DNA from: Siccirubricoccus soli
Lineage (GTDB): Bacteria; Pseudomonadota; Alphaproteobacteria; Acetobacterales; Acetobacteraceae
Direction: 5' to 3'
DNA length: 64,000 nucleotides
Assembly: GCF_024178315.1 (NCBI RefSeq)
Contig: NZ_JAMZIK010000067.1
Location: 1 to 64,000, forward strand
The notes under the pieces are model-generated. The model did no database searches. It saw only the letters and a program-made list of their open reading frames with translations, and was not told the origin of the DNA. Below are positions 56,399 to 64,000 of the stretch, piece by piece. Both the position numbers and the translations under genes were made by a program. Numbering within the stretch: position 1 is the stretch's first letter; every line of letters begins with the position of its first letter.

Positions 56399-57288
56399 TG
56401 GACCCGAAGACCCGCCGCAAGCTGCTCTCCCGCTACCGGGTGGAGAAGGGCAAGGGCTTCCAGCTCAAGGACCACGACCCGGGCGACACCGCCGGCTACG
56501 ACCTCGGCAAGCCCACCGCCACCGCCCTGCTGCAGGAGGGGGTCGAGTACCTCTCCACGATGCAGGAGAAGCTCTACGCCCAGGATCGCTGGGCGGTGCT
56601 CTGCATCTTCCAGGCGATGGATGCGGCGGGCAAGGACAGCGCCATCAAGCATGTCTTCAGCGGGGTGAACCCGCAGGGCTGCCACGTCGCCAGCTTCAAG
56701 GCGCCGGGCCCGGTGGAGCGGGACCATGACTTCCTCTGGCGCCATGTCGCCGCCCTGCCCGCCCGCGGCATGATCGGCATCCACAACCGCTCCTGGTACG
56801 AGGAGGTGCTGGTGGTGCGGGTGCATCCCGAGATCCTGACCGGGCAGAAGCTGCCCGAGGCGGTGCGCAGCAAGCATATCTGGGAGGAGCGGCTGGCCGA
56901 TATCGCGGGCTTCGAGGGCTATCTCGGCCGCCAGGGCGTGAAGGTGGTGAAGTTCTTCCTGCATCTGAGCCCGGAGGAGCAGCGCCGCCGCTTCCTCAAG
57001 CGCATCGAGGAGCCGGAGAAGCACTGGAAATTCGAGGCCGGCGACCTCGCCGAGCGCCGCCACTGGGACGCCTATCAGGCGGCCTATGAGGCGGCGATCC
57101 GCGCCACCGCCACGGCCGAGGCGCCGTGGTACGTGGTGCCGGCGGACAACAAATGGTTCACCCGGCTGGTGGTGGCCGAGGCGCTGGCGGCGACGCTGGA
57201 GGGGCTGGACCTGCACTACCCGAAGCCCGGCGCGGCCGAGCTGGCGGCGCTGGCCGCGGCGCGGACGGCGCTGGACGAGAATGGCTGA
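56398..57288 (+). CDS. Polyphosphate kinase 2 family
   Basis: A 296-residue PPK2-family kinase that moves phosphate between polyphosphate and nucleotides. Walker A MDAAGKDS is at 74-81, lid and Walker B region NRSWYEEVLVVRVHPE at 130-145, and the SKHIWEERLADIAGFEGYL and EEPEKHWKFEAGDLAERRHWDAYQAAYEAA segments are family-typical. It resembles class III (NMP/NDP) or AMP/ADP-using single-domain PPK2; the class needs experiment. Start at 56398 in TGATG with the MFS gene. Overlaps the next gene by eight bases. Confidence 0.93.
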   Translation: MDPKTRRKLLSRYRVEKGKGFQLKDHDPGDTAGYDLGKPTATALLQEGVEYLSTMQEKLYAQDRWAVLCIFQAMDAAGKDSAIKHVFSGVNPQGCHVASFKAPGPVERDHDFLWRHVAALPARGMIGIHNRSWYEEVLVVRVHPEILTGQKLPEAVRSKHIWEERLADIAGFEGYLGRQGVKVVKFFLHLSPEEQRRRFLKRIEEPEKHWKFEAGDLAERRHWDAYQAAYEAAIRATATAEAPWYVVPADNKWFTRLVVAEALAATLEGLDLHYPKPGAAELAALAAARTALDENG

Positions 57289-57730
57289 GCCGCCGCGCGG
57301 CGTCGGCGGCTGGTTGCTCTTCCTCTGCCTGACGCTGACGGTGCTGATGCCGCTGGCGACCCTGGTGGCCAACTTCAGCGGCTGGCCGGAGCCGGCGCTG
57401 CTGGAGCTGTTCCCCCGCCTGGCCTACGCCCTCTGGGCGGCAATCTGCGGCGAGGTGCTGGTCAATCTCTACGCCATCGGCACCGGCATCGCGCTGTGGC
57501 GGGTCTCGCCCGGCGCGCTGCCGCGGGCGCGGCGCTTCCTGCTGGCGCTGCTGGGCTGGCGGCTGGCGAGCCCCTTCCTGATGGCCGGCCTGGCCGGGCT
57601 GCCGGAGGACGGGACCCGGGCGATGCTGCTGGAGGGGCTGAAGGACACCGCCCGGACGGCCGCCTTCGTTCTGGCCTGGTGGCTCTACCTGAAGCGATCC
57701 CGGCGCGTGGCGGCGACATACGGCGCTTGA
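57281..57730 (+). CDS. DUF2569 family membrane protein
   Basis: A 149-residue membrane protein with four helices (about residues 9-30, 45-66, 83-101 and 117-135), starting MAEPPRGVGGWLLFLCLTLTVLMPL, the pattern of the DUF2569 family. Function unknown. It overlaps the PPK2 gene by eight bases and is likely co-translated with it. Confidence 0.78.
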   Translation: MAEPPRGVGGWLLFLCLTLTVLMPLATLVANFSGWPEPALLELFPRLAYALWAAICGEVLVNLYAIGTGIALWRVSPGALPRARRFLLALLGWRLASPFLMAGLAGLPEDGTRAMLLEGLKDTARTAAFVLAWWLYLKRSRRVAATYGA

Positions 57731-57762
57731 CCTGCCCGGCCGGGCTGGCAAAGTTGGGGCCC

Positions 57763-58047
57763 GTGAGAGACCTTGTCAGCGTCAGGGGCGGCGACGAGGA
57801 TACGCTCTGGGCCGTCTATGCGACGGTGGGGCGCACCCATCGCGTCGCCGAGATCTTCCGCAGCCGGGCCGCGGCCCTGGCGGACCGGGAGTGGCGGACG
57901 CAGCAGGTCAGCGCCTACGCCGATTTCCTGGCGCGCACCAAGCAGCCCCTGCCGCATTACAGCGTCGCGCCCATCCGCCGCAGCGACCTGCCGCGGAAAT
58001 GGACCCCCCTCCCCGCCCTCGGCTTTCTCCGCGGCCAATTCGTTTAG
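57763..58047 (+). CDS. Small conserved-looking protein
   Basis: A 94-residue soluble protein with GTG start at 57763. DLVSVRGGDEDTLWAVYATVGRTHRVAEIFRSRAAALADREWRTQQV reads as a small beta-alpha domain with Trp and a RAAALADREW helix, faintly like DUF2188-type proteins, but I cannot assign it. The C-terminal part is Pro-rich (RSDLPRKWTPLPALGFLRG). 33 bases separate it from the DUF2569 gene, so it may belong to the same operon. Length and lack of a strong RBS leave some doubt. Confidence 0.55.
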   Translation: MRDLVSVRGGDEDTLWAVYATVGRTHRVAEIFRSRAAALADREWRTQQVSAYADFLARTKQPLPHYSVAPIRRSDLPRKWTPLPALGFLRGQFV

Positions 58048-58432
58048 GTCTCTCTGAAGCCGCTGGCGCGACTGCATGAACCCTGGGAGGTGCCTGGGGC
58101 GCGGCGCCCTGCACGGCCGGATGTGACGGGGCCTGGTATCGCGCGCAGGGTTGGTGTGGTGGCTCCGCGCCAGACTCGAAGACATACCGGCGCGCGCCTG
58201 TGGATTGGGATCGGCCGGCATTTCGCGCGGCGGGTATAGGCGGACCGGGCACCTCCGACCCTGACCGGGAGACCGGCCCGCACCCGATCGCGCTGCGGCG
58301 CGGTCGCGGCGTGCGCCCGGGGCGCAGAGCCCGCCCCGGACACGGCCCCGCACACCCACCCATTTGCCATCCCCGGACCAGGAAGCCCTGCGCCCCACGC
58401 GGGACTTGCGCCGCCAGTCATGCCAAAGAGTC
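58048..58432. other. Gene-free stretch holding element C copy 2
   Basis: About 385 bases without a gene. It contains element C copy 2 and, at its right end, the region just before the HxlR operator candidate. Several GC palindromes are present. Confidence 0.4.
58135..58238 (+). repeat. Dispersed element C, copy 2
   Basis: About 104 bp starting GGTATCGCGCGCAGGGTTGG and ending GCGGGTAT, with the same internal order as copy 1 (TGTGG, GGCT, CGCGCC, GACAT, CCGGC, GATCGG). More diverged from copy 1 than the A copies are from each other. Confidence 0.6.
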
Positions 58433-58452
58433 AGTTGCATCATGATAGTTGC
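58433..58452 (+). promoter_or_regulatory. Candidate HxlR operator
   Basis: AGTTGC-ATCATGAT-AGTTGC: two direct AGTTGC repeats around the palindrome ATCATGAT, 17 bases before the ATG of the HxlR regulator. HxlR regulators usually bind such repeats near their own promoter; binding is inferred only. Confidence 0.35.
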
Positions 58453-58469
58453 TGCGCCAGCCTTCGCGC

Positions 58470-59009
58470 ATGCAGCACACCCGCCTTGCCGCCATGCCCT
58501 GCCCCATCGCCCGCAGCCTCGACCGGGTCGGCGAGTGGTGGAGCATCCTCATCCTGCGGGACGCCTTCGCCGGCATGACCCGGTTCGAGCAGTTCCGCGC
58601 CAGCCTCGGCATCGCCCCCAACATGCTGACCCGCAGGCTGAACGCCCTGGTGGAGGCCGGCCTGTTGGAGCGCCGCCTCTATTCGGACCGCCCGCCACGC
58701 CATGACTATCTGCTGACCGAGCGCGGCCGGGATTTCCGCCAGGTCCTGCTGGCCCTGCTCGCCTGGGGCAACCGGCATTTCGCGCCGGAAGGGGCCAGCG
58801 TGCAGCTCATCCATGCCGAGAGCGGCGCCCTGGCCGACCCGGTGCTGGTGGACCGCGCCACCGGCCTGCCCGTGGACGGCCCCGCCTTCCGGATCGTCCC
58901 CGGCCCGGCCGCCGGCGAGGCCACCCACCGCCGCCTCGCCCGCAGCCAGGCCGCCCCCCAAGCCAGCACCGGCCCCGCCGGGCCCGGCCCGGAAGGATCC
59001 GCCGCATGA
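58470..59009 (+). CDS. HxlR-family transcriptional regulator
   Basis: A 179-residue winged-helix regulator with the HxlR (DUF24) pattern CPIARSLDRVGEWWSILILRDAFAGMTRFEQFRASLGIAPNMLTRRLNALVEAGLLERR. The Cys in the conserved CPI segment is where redox- or electrophile-sensing HxlR proteins react. The C-terminal tail is Pro/Ala-rich. The ATG at 58470 is preferred to a TTG 21 bases earlier. The stop overlaps the MATE gene start, so the regulator probably controls the pump. Confidence 0.87.
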   Translation: MQHTRLAAMPCPIARSLDRVGEWWSILILRDAFAGMTRFEQFRASLGIAPNMLTRRLNALVEAGLLERRLYSDRPPRHDYLLTERGRDFRQVLLALLAWGNRHFAPEGASVQLIHAESGALADPVLVDRATGLPVDGPAFRIVPGPAAGEATHRRLARSQAAPQASTGPAGPGPEGSAA

Positions 59010-60424
59010 ACGCCGTCACCCCCGCCCCCGCCGCCGCCGCCGCCACAACCGCAGCGCCGGCACAGTCGCAGAGCGGGATGAACCCGCGCACCCGGCTGTT
59101 GCTGGAAGGGCCGATCCTCCCCACCCTGCTGCGGCTCGCCTGGCCCAACACCCTGGTCATGCTGGCCCAGGCCTCGGTCGGGCTGATCGAGACCTGGTGG
59201 GTCTCGCATCTCGGCACCGATGCGCTGGCCGGGCTCGCCCTGGTCTTCCCCGGCTACATGCTGATGCAGATGCTCTCCGCCGGGTCGATCGGCGGCGGCA
59301 TCTCCTCCGCCATCGCCCGCGCCCTCGGCGGCGGCAGGCGGGCGGATGCGGATGCCCTCGTCTCCCACGCCCTGCTCATCAATGGCGGGCTTGGCCTGTT
59401 CTTCAGCGCGCTCTTCCTGCTGTTCGGCCGGGAGTTCTACCAGGCGCTGGGCGGCGGGGGCGCGGCGCTCGACGCGGCGCTGGCCTATTCCGACGTGGTC
59501 TTCGCCGGGGCGGTGCTGGTCTGGCTGGGCAATGCCTTCGCCAGCGTGCTGCGCGGCACCGGCAACATGCTCCTGCCCTCCATCGCCATCATCCTCGGCG
59601 TGGTGCTGCTGCTGCCGCTCTCGCCGCTGCTGATCTACGGCCTAGGCCCGGTGCCGGCCCTCGGCGTGGCGGGGGCGGGCTGGGCGGTGGTGATCGCCTC
59701 CGCCGTCACCGCCGCACTACTGGGCTGGGCGGTCTTCACCGGCCGCAGCATCGCCCGGCCGCGCCGCACGCGGCTGCAGGCCCGGCTGTTCATGGACATT
59801 CTCCGCGTCGGTGCCGTCGCCTCCGTCAGCACCTTCCAGACGACGGCGACGGTGGCGCTGACCACCGCCCTGGTTGCCCATGCCGGGGGCACGGATGCGG
59901 TGGCCGGCTACGGCACCGGCAGCCGGCTGGAATATCTGCTCATCCCGCTGGTCTTCGGCCTGGGGGCGCCGCTGGTGGCGCTGGTCGGCACGAATATCGG
60001 CGCCGGGCAGCGGCAGCGCGCGCTGCGCATTGCGATGACCGGGGGCGGGATCGCCTTCCTGGCCTCGGAGGCCGTCGGCGTGGCGGCGGCGATCTGGCCG
60101 CGCGCCTGGCTCGGCCTGTTCGGCACCGACCCGGCGATGCTGGAGACCGGCAGCGCCTATCTGCGGCTGGTCGGGCCGGCCTATGGCTTCTTCGGCATCG
60201 GCCTCGCCCTGTACTTCGCCTCCCAGGGCGCGGGCCGGCTGCTCTGGCCGCTGGCGACCGGCTTCCTGCGGCTGGTGGTGGCGGTGATGGGCGGCCTGCT
60301 GGCGCTCTGGCTCGGGCTCGGCCTGACCGGCGTCTTCACTGCGCTCGCCGTGGCGCTGGTGGCCTATGGCGCCCTGCTGGCCAGCTTGGTGGGCGCCGGG
60401 GTGTGGTTTCGCGAGCGGGGCTGA
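59006..60424 (+). CDS. MATE efflux transporter
   Basis: A 472-residue MATE-family multidrug or toxin exporter with 12 hydrophobic helices. Features: GPILPTLLRLAWPNTLVMLAQASVGLIETWWVSHLGTDALAGLAL at the N-terminus, an AGSIGGGISSAIARALGGGR loop and GTNIGAGQRQRALRIA in the middle, typical of MATE proteins using Na+ or H+. It overlaps the HxlR gene by four bases (ATGA) and is followed by palindromes without a gene. Confidence 0.92.
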   Translation: MNAVTPAPAAAAATTAAPAQSQSGMNPRTRLLLEGPILPTLLRLAWPNTLVMLAQASVGLIETWWVSHLGTDALAGLALVFPGYMLMQMLSAGSIGGGISSAIARALGGGRRADADALVSHALLINGGLGLFFSALFLLFGREFYQALGGGGAALDAALAYSDVVFAGAVLVWLGNAFASVLRGTGNMLLPSIAIILGVVLLLPLSPLLIYGLGPVPALGVAGAGWAVVIASAVTAALLGWAVFTGRSIARPRRTRLQARLFMDILRVGAVASVSTFQTTATVALTTALVAHAGGTDAVAGYGTGSRLEYLLIPLVFGLGAPLVALVGTNIGAGQRQRALRIAMTGGGIAFLASEAVGVAAAIWPRAWLGLFGTDPAMLETGSAYLRLVGPAYGFFGIGLALYFASQGAGRLLWPLATGFLRLVVAVMGGLLALWLGLGLTGVFTALAVALVAYGALLASLVGAGVWFRERG

Positions 60425-60672
60425 AAGAAGATTGGGGGCTCTGCCCCCAAGCCCCCGCCGGGGCCCGGACCTGGCCCCGGGCCCCGGTCCGAGTCCCCCT
60501 TGGACTTGAACCCCAGACCGGGGATGGTCCACCGCCCGGCGGGGCGCAGGGGCGGAGCATCGTCCCGCCACCCATTGTCCTTCCGCGGCTTGGCCGCGGA
60601 AGGCCGCGCAAGGGTTGGGGGATCCAGTAAATCCGGGTGCCCACGGAGCCGCGCAGCGGTTTTTGGGGAAGC
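60425..60672. other. Palindrome-rich gap after MATE gene
   Basis: About 250 bases with two strong hairpins: TTGGGGG-CTCTG-CCCCCAA (60432-60450) and the perfect 10-bp stem CCTTCCGCGG-CTTGG-CCGCGGAAGG (60579-60603). These resemble the abundant intergenic palindromes of high-GC alphaproteobacteria and may act as a bidirectional terminator between the converging MATE and chemoreceptor genes. Confidence 0.55.
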
Positions 60673-62388
60673 CTAGGCCGCCCGCACCTGCGACAGGAAC
60701 TCATCCACCTGCCGCCGCAGCTGCTCCGCCTCCCGCGCCAGCTCCCCCGCCGAGCCACGCACCTGCGCTGCCGCCGCGCCGGTCGCCGTCGCCCCCTCCG
60801 CCAGCCCGCCGGCGAAGCGCGAGACCTCCTCCGTTCCCCCCGCCGCGCTGCTGACGGCGCGGATGATCTCCTGCGTCGCGGTGGATTGCTCCTCCGCCGC
60901 CGCGGCCACCTGCATGGCGATGCTCTCCACCTGTGCGATGGTGCGGGCGATGTCGCCGATGGCGGTAACGGAGGCGGTGGTCTGCGCCTGCACCGCGCCG
61001 ATCTGGGCACTGATCTGCTCCGTCGCGCGGGCGGTCTGCGCCGCGAGCGTCTTCACCTCGCTCGCCACCACGGCGAAGCCCTTGCCGGCATCGCCGGCGC
61101 GGGCCGCCTCGATCGTCGCGTTCAGCGCCAGCAGGTTGGTCTGGGCCGCGATGTCGTTGATCAGCCGCACCACGTCGCCGATGCGCTGCGCCGCCTCCGC
61201 CAGCTCCTGCACCGAGGCGTTGGTGGCCGTCGCGGTCCCCGCCGCCTCCCGCGCCACGGTCGCGGTCTGGCTGATCTGCCGGGTGATCTCGGCGATGGAG
61301 GCGCCCAGCTCCTCGGCCGCCGCCGCGACGGTGCCGACCGAGCCCGAGGCCTGCTGCGCCGCCGTGGCGACGCCGCCCACCTGCTCCTGCCCGCGCCGGG
61401 CCGTCTCCGTCATGCTGGCGGCCATCGCCTCCAGCTCCGTCACCGCGGAGGCGACGGTACGGAAGGCGCCGCTGGCATCGGCATCGAAGCGTACCACCAG
61501 CCGGGCCATGTCCTCGGCGCGCTTCGCCTTGGCCGCGGCCTCGGCCATCGCCGCCGCATCGGCCTCCTGCTTCGCCACCAGCGCCGCCTTGAACACGCCG
61601 AGGCGCTGGGCGAAGCCGCCCATCTCGGTCCGCGGCGCGAGCGGCGGGATCTCCGCCGTCAGGTCGCCGGCCGCCAGCCTCTCCATCGGCAGGGCGACGG
61701 CGGCGATGTCCCGGCCGACGCCCCGCAGGATCCAGATGGCGGCGCCGATGCCGGCCAGGATGGCCGCCAGCATCAGGCCGAGGATCATGGCGAAGCCCCT
61801 GGCGCTGATCGCCTCCGCCCGCTCCCCCGCCGCGTGGGCGCCGGCGCTGTTCAGCTCCACGAGGCGCAGCAGGATGCGCTGGGCCTCGCCGAACGCCGCC
61901 CAGACCCGGCCCTGGAAGAGCTCGATCGCCTGCTCATTCTGCAAGGCGCGGGAATGCTGCAGGATCTGTGGCACATCGGCAAGGTAGGCCGCCCAGCGCC
62001 GCCGGAATTCCTCGAACAACGCGCGCTCCTCGGGGGAGCTGACAAGCGGCTGATAGGCCGCCATGCCCTGCTCCAGGGCCTGCCGGTGCTGGGCCAGGTT
62101 GACCTCGATGCTGGCCATGCGGCCCTGGTCGGTGTTCAGGATATGCAGCGCCAGCTCGGCACGGTGCCGCTGGGTGAAGCGGGTGAGGTCGTTGATCGCC
62201 GCGATGCTCGGCATCCAGACCCGGCTCACCTCCTGCATCGTGGAGGAAAGCGCCTGGAAGCGGCTGATCGCCACCGCGCCGATCAGGCCGCTGAGCAGCA
62301 CCAGCAGCAGCAGCGTCCCGCCCAGCTTCTCGCGGATGCGCAGCCTCGCGCCCCACCCGACCGCACCCTTCGATCCCTGCATGGCCAT
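60673..62388 (-). CDS. Methyl-accepting chemotaxis protein
   Basis: A 571-residue chemoreceptor. Transmembrane helix 1 is about residues 22-42, a four-helix-bundle periplasmic domain (about 43-195), transmembrane helix 2 about 200-222, HAMP, and a cytoplasmic signalling region with the conserved hairpin [32 protein letters not shown]. It signals through CheA/CheW. The start at 62388 (MAMQGSKG) is chosen over a longer Arg-rich frame upstream. It stands alone, next to the Bug receptor. Confidence 0.93.
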   Translation of the reverse strand: MAMQGSKGAVGWGARLRIREKLGGTLLLLVLLSGLIGAVAISRFQALSSTMQEVSRVWMPSIAAINDLTRFTQRHRAELALHILNTDQGRMASIEVNLAQHRQALEQGMAAYQPLVSSPEERALFEEFRRRWAAYLADVPQILQHSRALQNEQAIELFQGRVWAAFGEAQRILLRLVELNSAGAHAAGERAEAISARGFAMILGLMLAAILAGIGAAIWILRGVGRDIAAVALPMERLAAGDLTAEIPPLAPRTEMGGFAQRLGVFKAALVAKQEADAAAMAEAAAKAKRAEDMARLVVRFDADASGAFRTVASAVTELEAMAASMTETARRGQEQVGGVATAAQQASGSVGTVAAAAEELGASIAEITRQISQTATVAREAAGTATATNASVQELAEAAQRIGDVVRLINDIAAQTNLLALNATIEAARAGDAGKGFAVVASEVKTLAAQTARATEQISAQIGAVQAQTTASVTAIGDIARTIAQVESIAMQVAAAAEEQSTATQEIIRAVSSAAGGTEEVSRFAGGLAEGATATGAAAAQVRGSAGELAREAEQLRRQVDEFLSQVRAA

Positions 62389-62524
62389 GGCTCCCCGGCC
62401 GCCGGCAGCGGCCCGGGCCGGGTTTATGCAGAAGGCCTGAAGATCCCGTGAGCGCCGCGCGGCGCGCCGCGTGACGATGCCGTCATGCGCGCCCGGCCGG
62501 CTCATGCCGGTCGGGCGGCGGGCC

Positions 62525-62608
62525 GGCCACTGCCGGTCCAGGGCCACGGCCGGCCTGTCCTCGAGTCCGAGGCGCAGCCGCCACGCCAACCCTGCGCGCA
62601 GGATCCGG
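62525..62608 (-). repeat. Dispersed element C, copy 3
   Basis: On the minus strand it has the CTGCGCGCAGGGTTGG-GTGGCGGCTGCGCC-segment of the other C copies and ends in a TGGACCGG-type segment. It lies in the 249-base gap between the chemoreceptor and the Bug receptor. Confidence 0.6.
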
Positions 62609-62637
62609 CCCGGAACGTCGGGTCCGGTCGCCAGGCA

Positions 62638-63612
62638 TCAGCCGGCGCGGATGTCGAAGCGGCGGATCACGCCGCGCCACCGGACGGAATCCGCTTCGAT
62701 CAGCGCCGCGAATTCCTCGGGCGTGGAGGGCTGGGCCGGGGTGCCGAAGCCCTCGAACACCGCGCGGATCTCCGGGCGCTCCAGCGCCCGGCGGGCGGCC
62801 TCCGCCAGGGCGGCCAGCACCGGGGCGGGGGTGCCGCCCGGCGCCACCAGCCCGTAATAGATGGTCGCCGCCGCCTCGGGCTGGCCTGCCTCGGCGATGG
62901 TCGGCACGCCCGGCAGGCTGGGCAGCCGTGCCGGGCCGGTGACGGCCAGCGCCCGCAAGGTGCCGACGGAGAGCAGCGGCACCAGGGGCGGCAGGCCGGA
63001 GAACACCATGTCCAGTCGCCCGGCCAGCAGATCGTTCGCCATCTCGGCATTGCCGCGATAGGGCACGTGCACCAGCTCCACCCCCGCTGCCGCGGCGAAG
63101 GCGGCGCCCGCCAGGTGGTTGGTGCTGCCGACGCCGGAGGAGCCGAAGCTGAGCTGCCCCGGCCGGCTGCGCGCCAGCGCCACCAGCCCCGGGACATCCC
63201 GCACCGGCAGATCCTTCGCCACCGCCAGCACATTGGGCCCGAGCGCGACCAGGGAGACCGGCGCGATCTCCGTCGCCGGATCGAAGGGCATGGCCGGCAT
63301 CAGATGCGGGTTGATGGAAAGCGGCCCGGGGGTGCAAAGGCCGAGCACATGCCCGTCCTTCGGCGCCTTGGCCACTGCGTCGATGCCGACATTGCCGCCG
63401 GCGCCGGCGCGGTTCTCCACCAGCACGGGCTGGCCGAGTCCCTCCCCCAGCGGCCCGGCGATGGCGCGGGCCATGAGGTCCACCGTCGCGCCCGGGGCGA
63501 AGGGCGCGATCAGCCTTATGGGGCGGTTGAAGCGTGCCTGCGCCCGGCCCGGCGCCGGGGCGAGGAGCGGCAGGGCCAAGGGAGCCGCCAGGGCGGCGCG
63601 GCGGCGGATCAT
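62638..63612 (-). CDS. Bug-family tripartite tricarboxylate receptor
   Basis: A 324-residue periplasmic solute-binding protein. A Tat-like signal (IRRRAALAAPLALPLLAPAPGRAQA) is followed by FNRPIRLIAPFAPGATVDLMARAIAG, ENRAGAGGNVGIDAVAKAPKDGH and VPYRGNAEMANDLLAG, the usual Bug/TctC pattern. The start at 63612 overlaps the SnoaL-like gene by four bases (ATGA), so the two act together, and longer frames are shadows. No TctA/B nearby; ligand unknown. Confidence 0.88.
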   Translation of the reverse strand: MIRRRAALAAPLALPLLAPAPGRAQARFNRPIRLIAPFAPGATVDLMARAIAGPLGEGLGQPVLVENRAGAGGNVGIDAVAKAPKDGHVLGLCTPGPLSINPHLMPAMPFDPATEIAPVSLVALGPNVLAVAKDLPVRDVPGLVALARSRPGQLSFGSSGVGSTNHLAGAAFAAAAGVELVHVPYRGNAEMANDLLAGRLDMVFSGLPPLVPLLSVGTLRALAVTGPARLPSLPGVPTIAEAGQPEAAATIYYGLVAPGGTPAPVLAALAEAARRALERPEIRAVFEGFGTPAQPSTPEEFAALIEADSVRWRGVIRRFDIRAG

Positions 63613-64000
63613 CGCTTCAGCCCCAGCTCGCCGGCGATGTCGTTGTGGATCTCCCGGTGGCGGAAGCGCCAGCCGGCCTGGGTGCGCACCACCTCGTCCT
63701 CGTAGGTGCCGGCGATGGCCAGCAGCGGGCCGCCCTCGCTCTCCCGCACCATCAGAAAATTGGACTTCACCCGCGCCCGGTCGCCCTCCAGCGCGATGAC
63801 GATATTGGTCGTCAGATGGCGCCGCTTCGGCCCCTCCCCCGCCACGGGCACGATGCTGCGGGCCAGCTCCGCGATCTCCCGCGGCCCGCGCGCCTTCTGC
63901 GGGATGCGCTTCGGGCCCCATTCGGCATCCTCGGCGAAAAGGGCGCCGAATGCCTCGAACCGGCACTCATCCAGGGCGAAGCAGTAGGCAGCCAGCAATT
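63609..64000 (-). CDS. SnoaL-like protein (5' end outside window)
   Basis: At least 129 residues of an NTF2-like / SnoaL-type small protein: LLAAYCFALDECRFEAFGALFAEDAEW and the TTNIVIALEGDRARVKSNFLMVRESEGGP segment with a C-terminal YEDEVVRTQAGWRFRHREI strand. Such proteins often are small isomerases, dehydratases or dioxygenase beta subunits. The probable start lies past 64000, because family members have a few residues before the AAYCFALDE helix. It precedes a Bug receptor with ATGA overlap. Confidence 0.8.
   Translation of the reverse strand, partial: LLAAYCFALDECRFEAFGALFAEDAEWGPKRIPQKARGPREIAELARSIVPVAGEGPKRRHLTTNIVIALEGDRARVKSNFLMVRESEGGPLLAIAGTYEDEVVRTQAGWRFRHREIHNDIAGELGLKR

Overview
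The window is very GC-rich chromosomal DNA of an alphaproteobacterium, most likely of the Acetobacteraceae (Roseomonas-like). The basis is gene order: a block running tig-clpP-clpX-lon-hup, tRNA-Val and tRNA-Asp, nuoA-N, birA, coaX, RNase J, DUF1467, proS, lolC/E, lolD, dnaE, all on the minus strand. Alphaproteobacterial traits add to this: a short ProRS without the editing insertion, FlaF next to flagellin, and many Bug-type solute receptors. The genus is inference.

Layout. 1-1559: a truncated TPR-like gene, flaF and a flagellin (minus). 1973-6000: a small membrane protein, an LtnD-like dehydrogenase and, divergently, a SAF-domain oxidoreductase and an SDR, probably sugar-acid catabolism. 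6142-13597: dnaE, a small plus-strand membrane protein carrying an HAHLNLLGW motif, lolD, lolC/E and proS. 13598-14100 has no confident protein gene but holds a terminator-ended candidate small RNA. 14101-31898: one long minus-strand operon-like series encoding Complex I (all 14 subunits) followed by birA, coaX, rnj and a DUF1467 protein, mostly with tiny gaps or overlaps. 32222-40030: two tRNAs, HU, Lon, ClpX, ClpP, trigger factor and tRNA-Leu, the proteostasis block. 40298-42712: a large AceE/transketolase-like ThDP enzyme.

From about 43 kb the window turns into a mosaic accessory area: a three-gene sensor kinase/response regulator/regulator-kinase operon; molybdenum genes (ModE-like regulator, modA, modD, but no modBC) interspersed with dispersed repeats; an L,D-transpeptidase/DUF882 peptidase pair; a Cys-rich secreted orphan; an SDR divergent from an OYE-Bug receptor-MFS-PPK2-DUF2569 string; an HxlR regulator with a MATE pump; a chemoreceptor; and a Bug receptor with a SnoaL-like partner cut by the window end.

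The most unusual signals are: (1) a trigger factor of about 613 residues whose FKBP domain is split by a roughly 175-residue insertion; (2) three families of dispersed palindromic elements (A, B, C), one of which supplies the stop codon of two different genes; (3) a candidate small RNA downstream of the Complex I operon. No rRNA, CRISPR array, prophage or transposase gene was seen.
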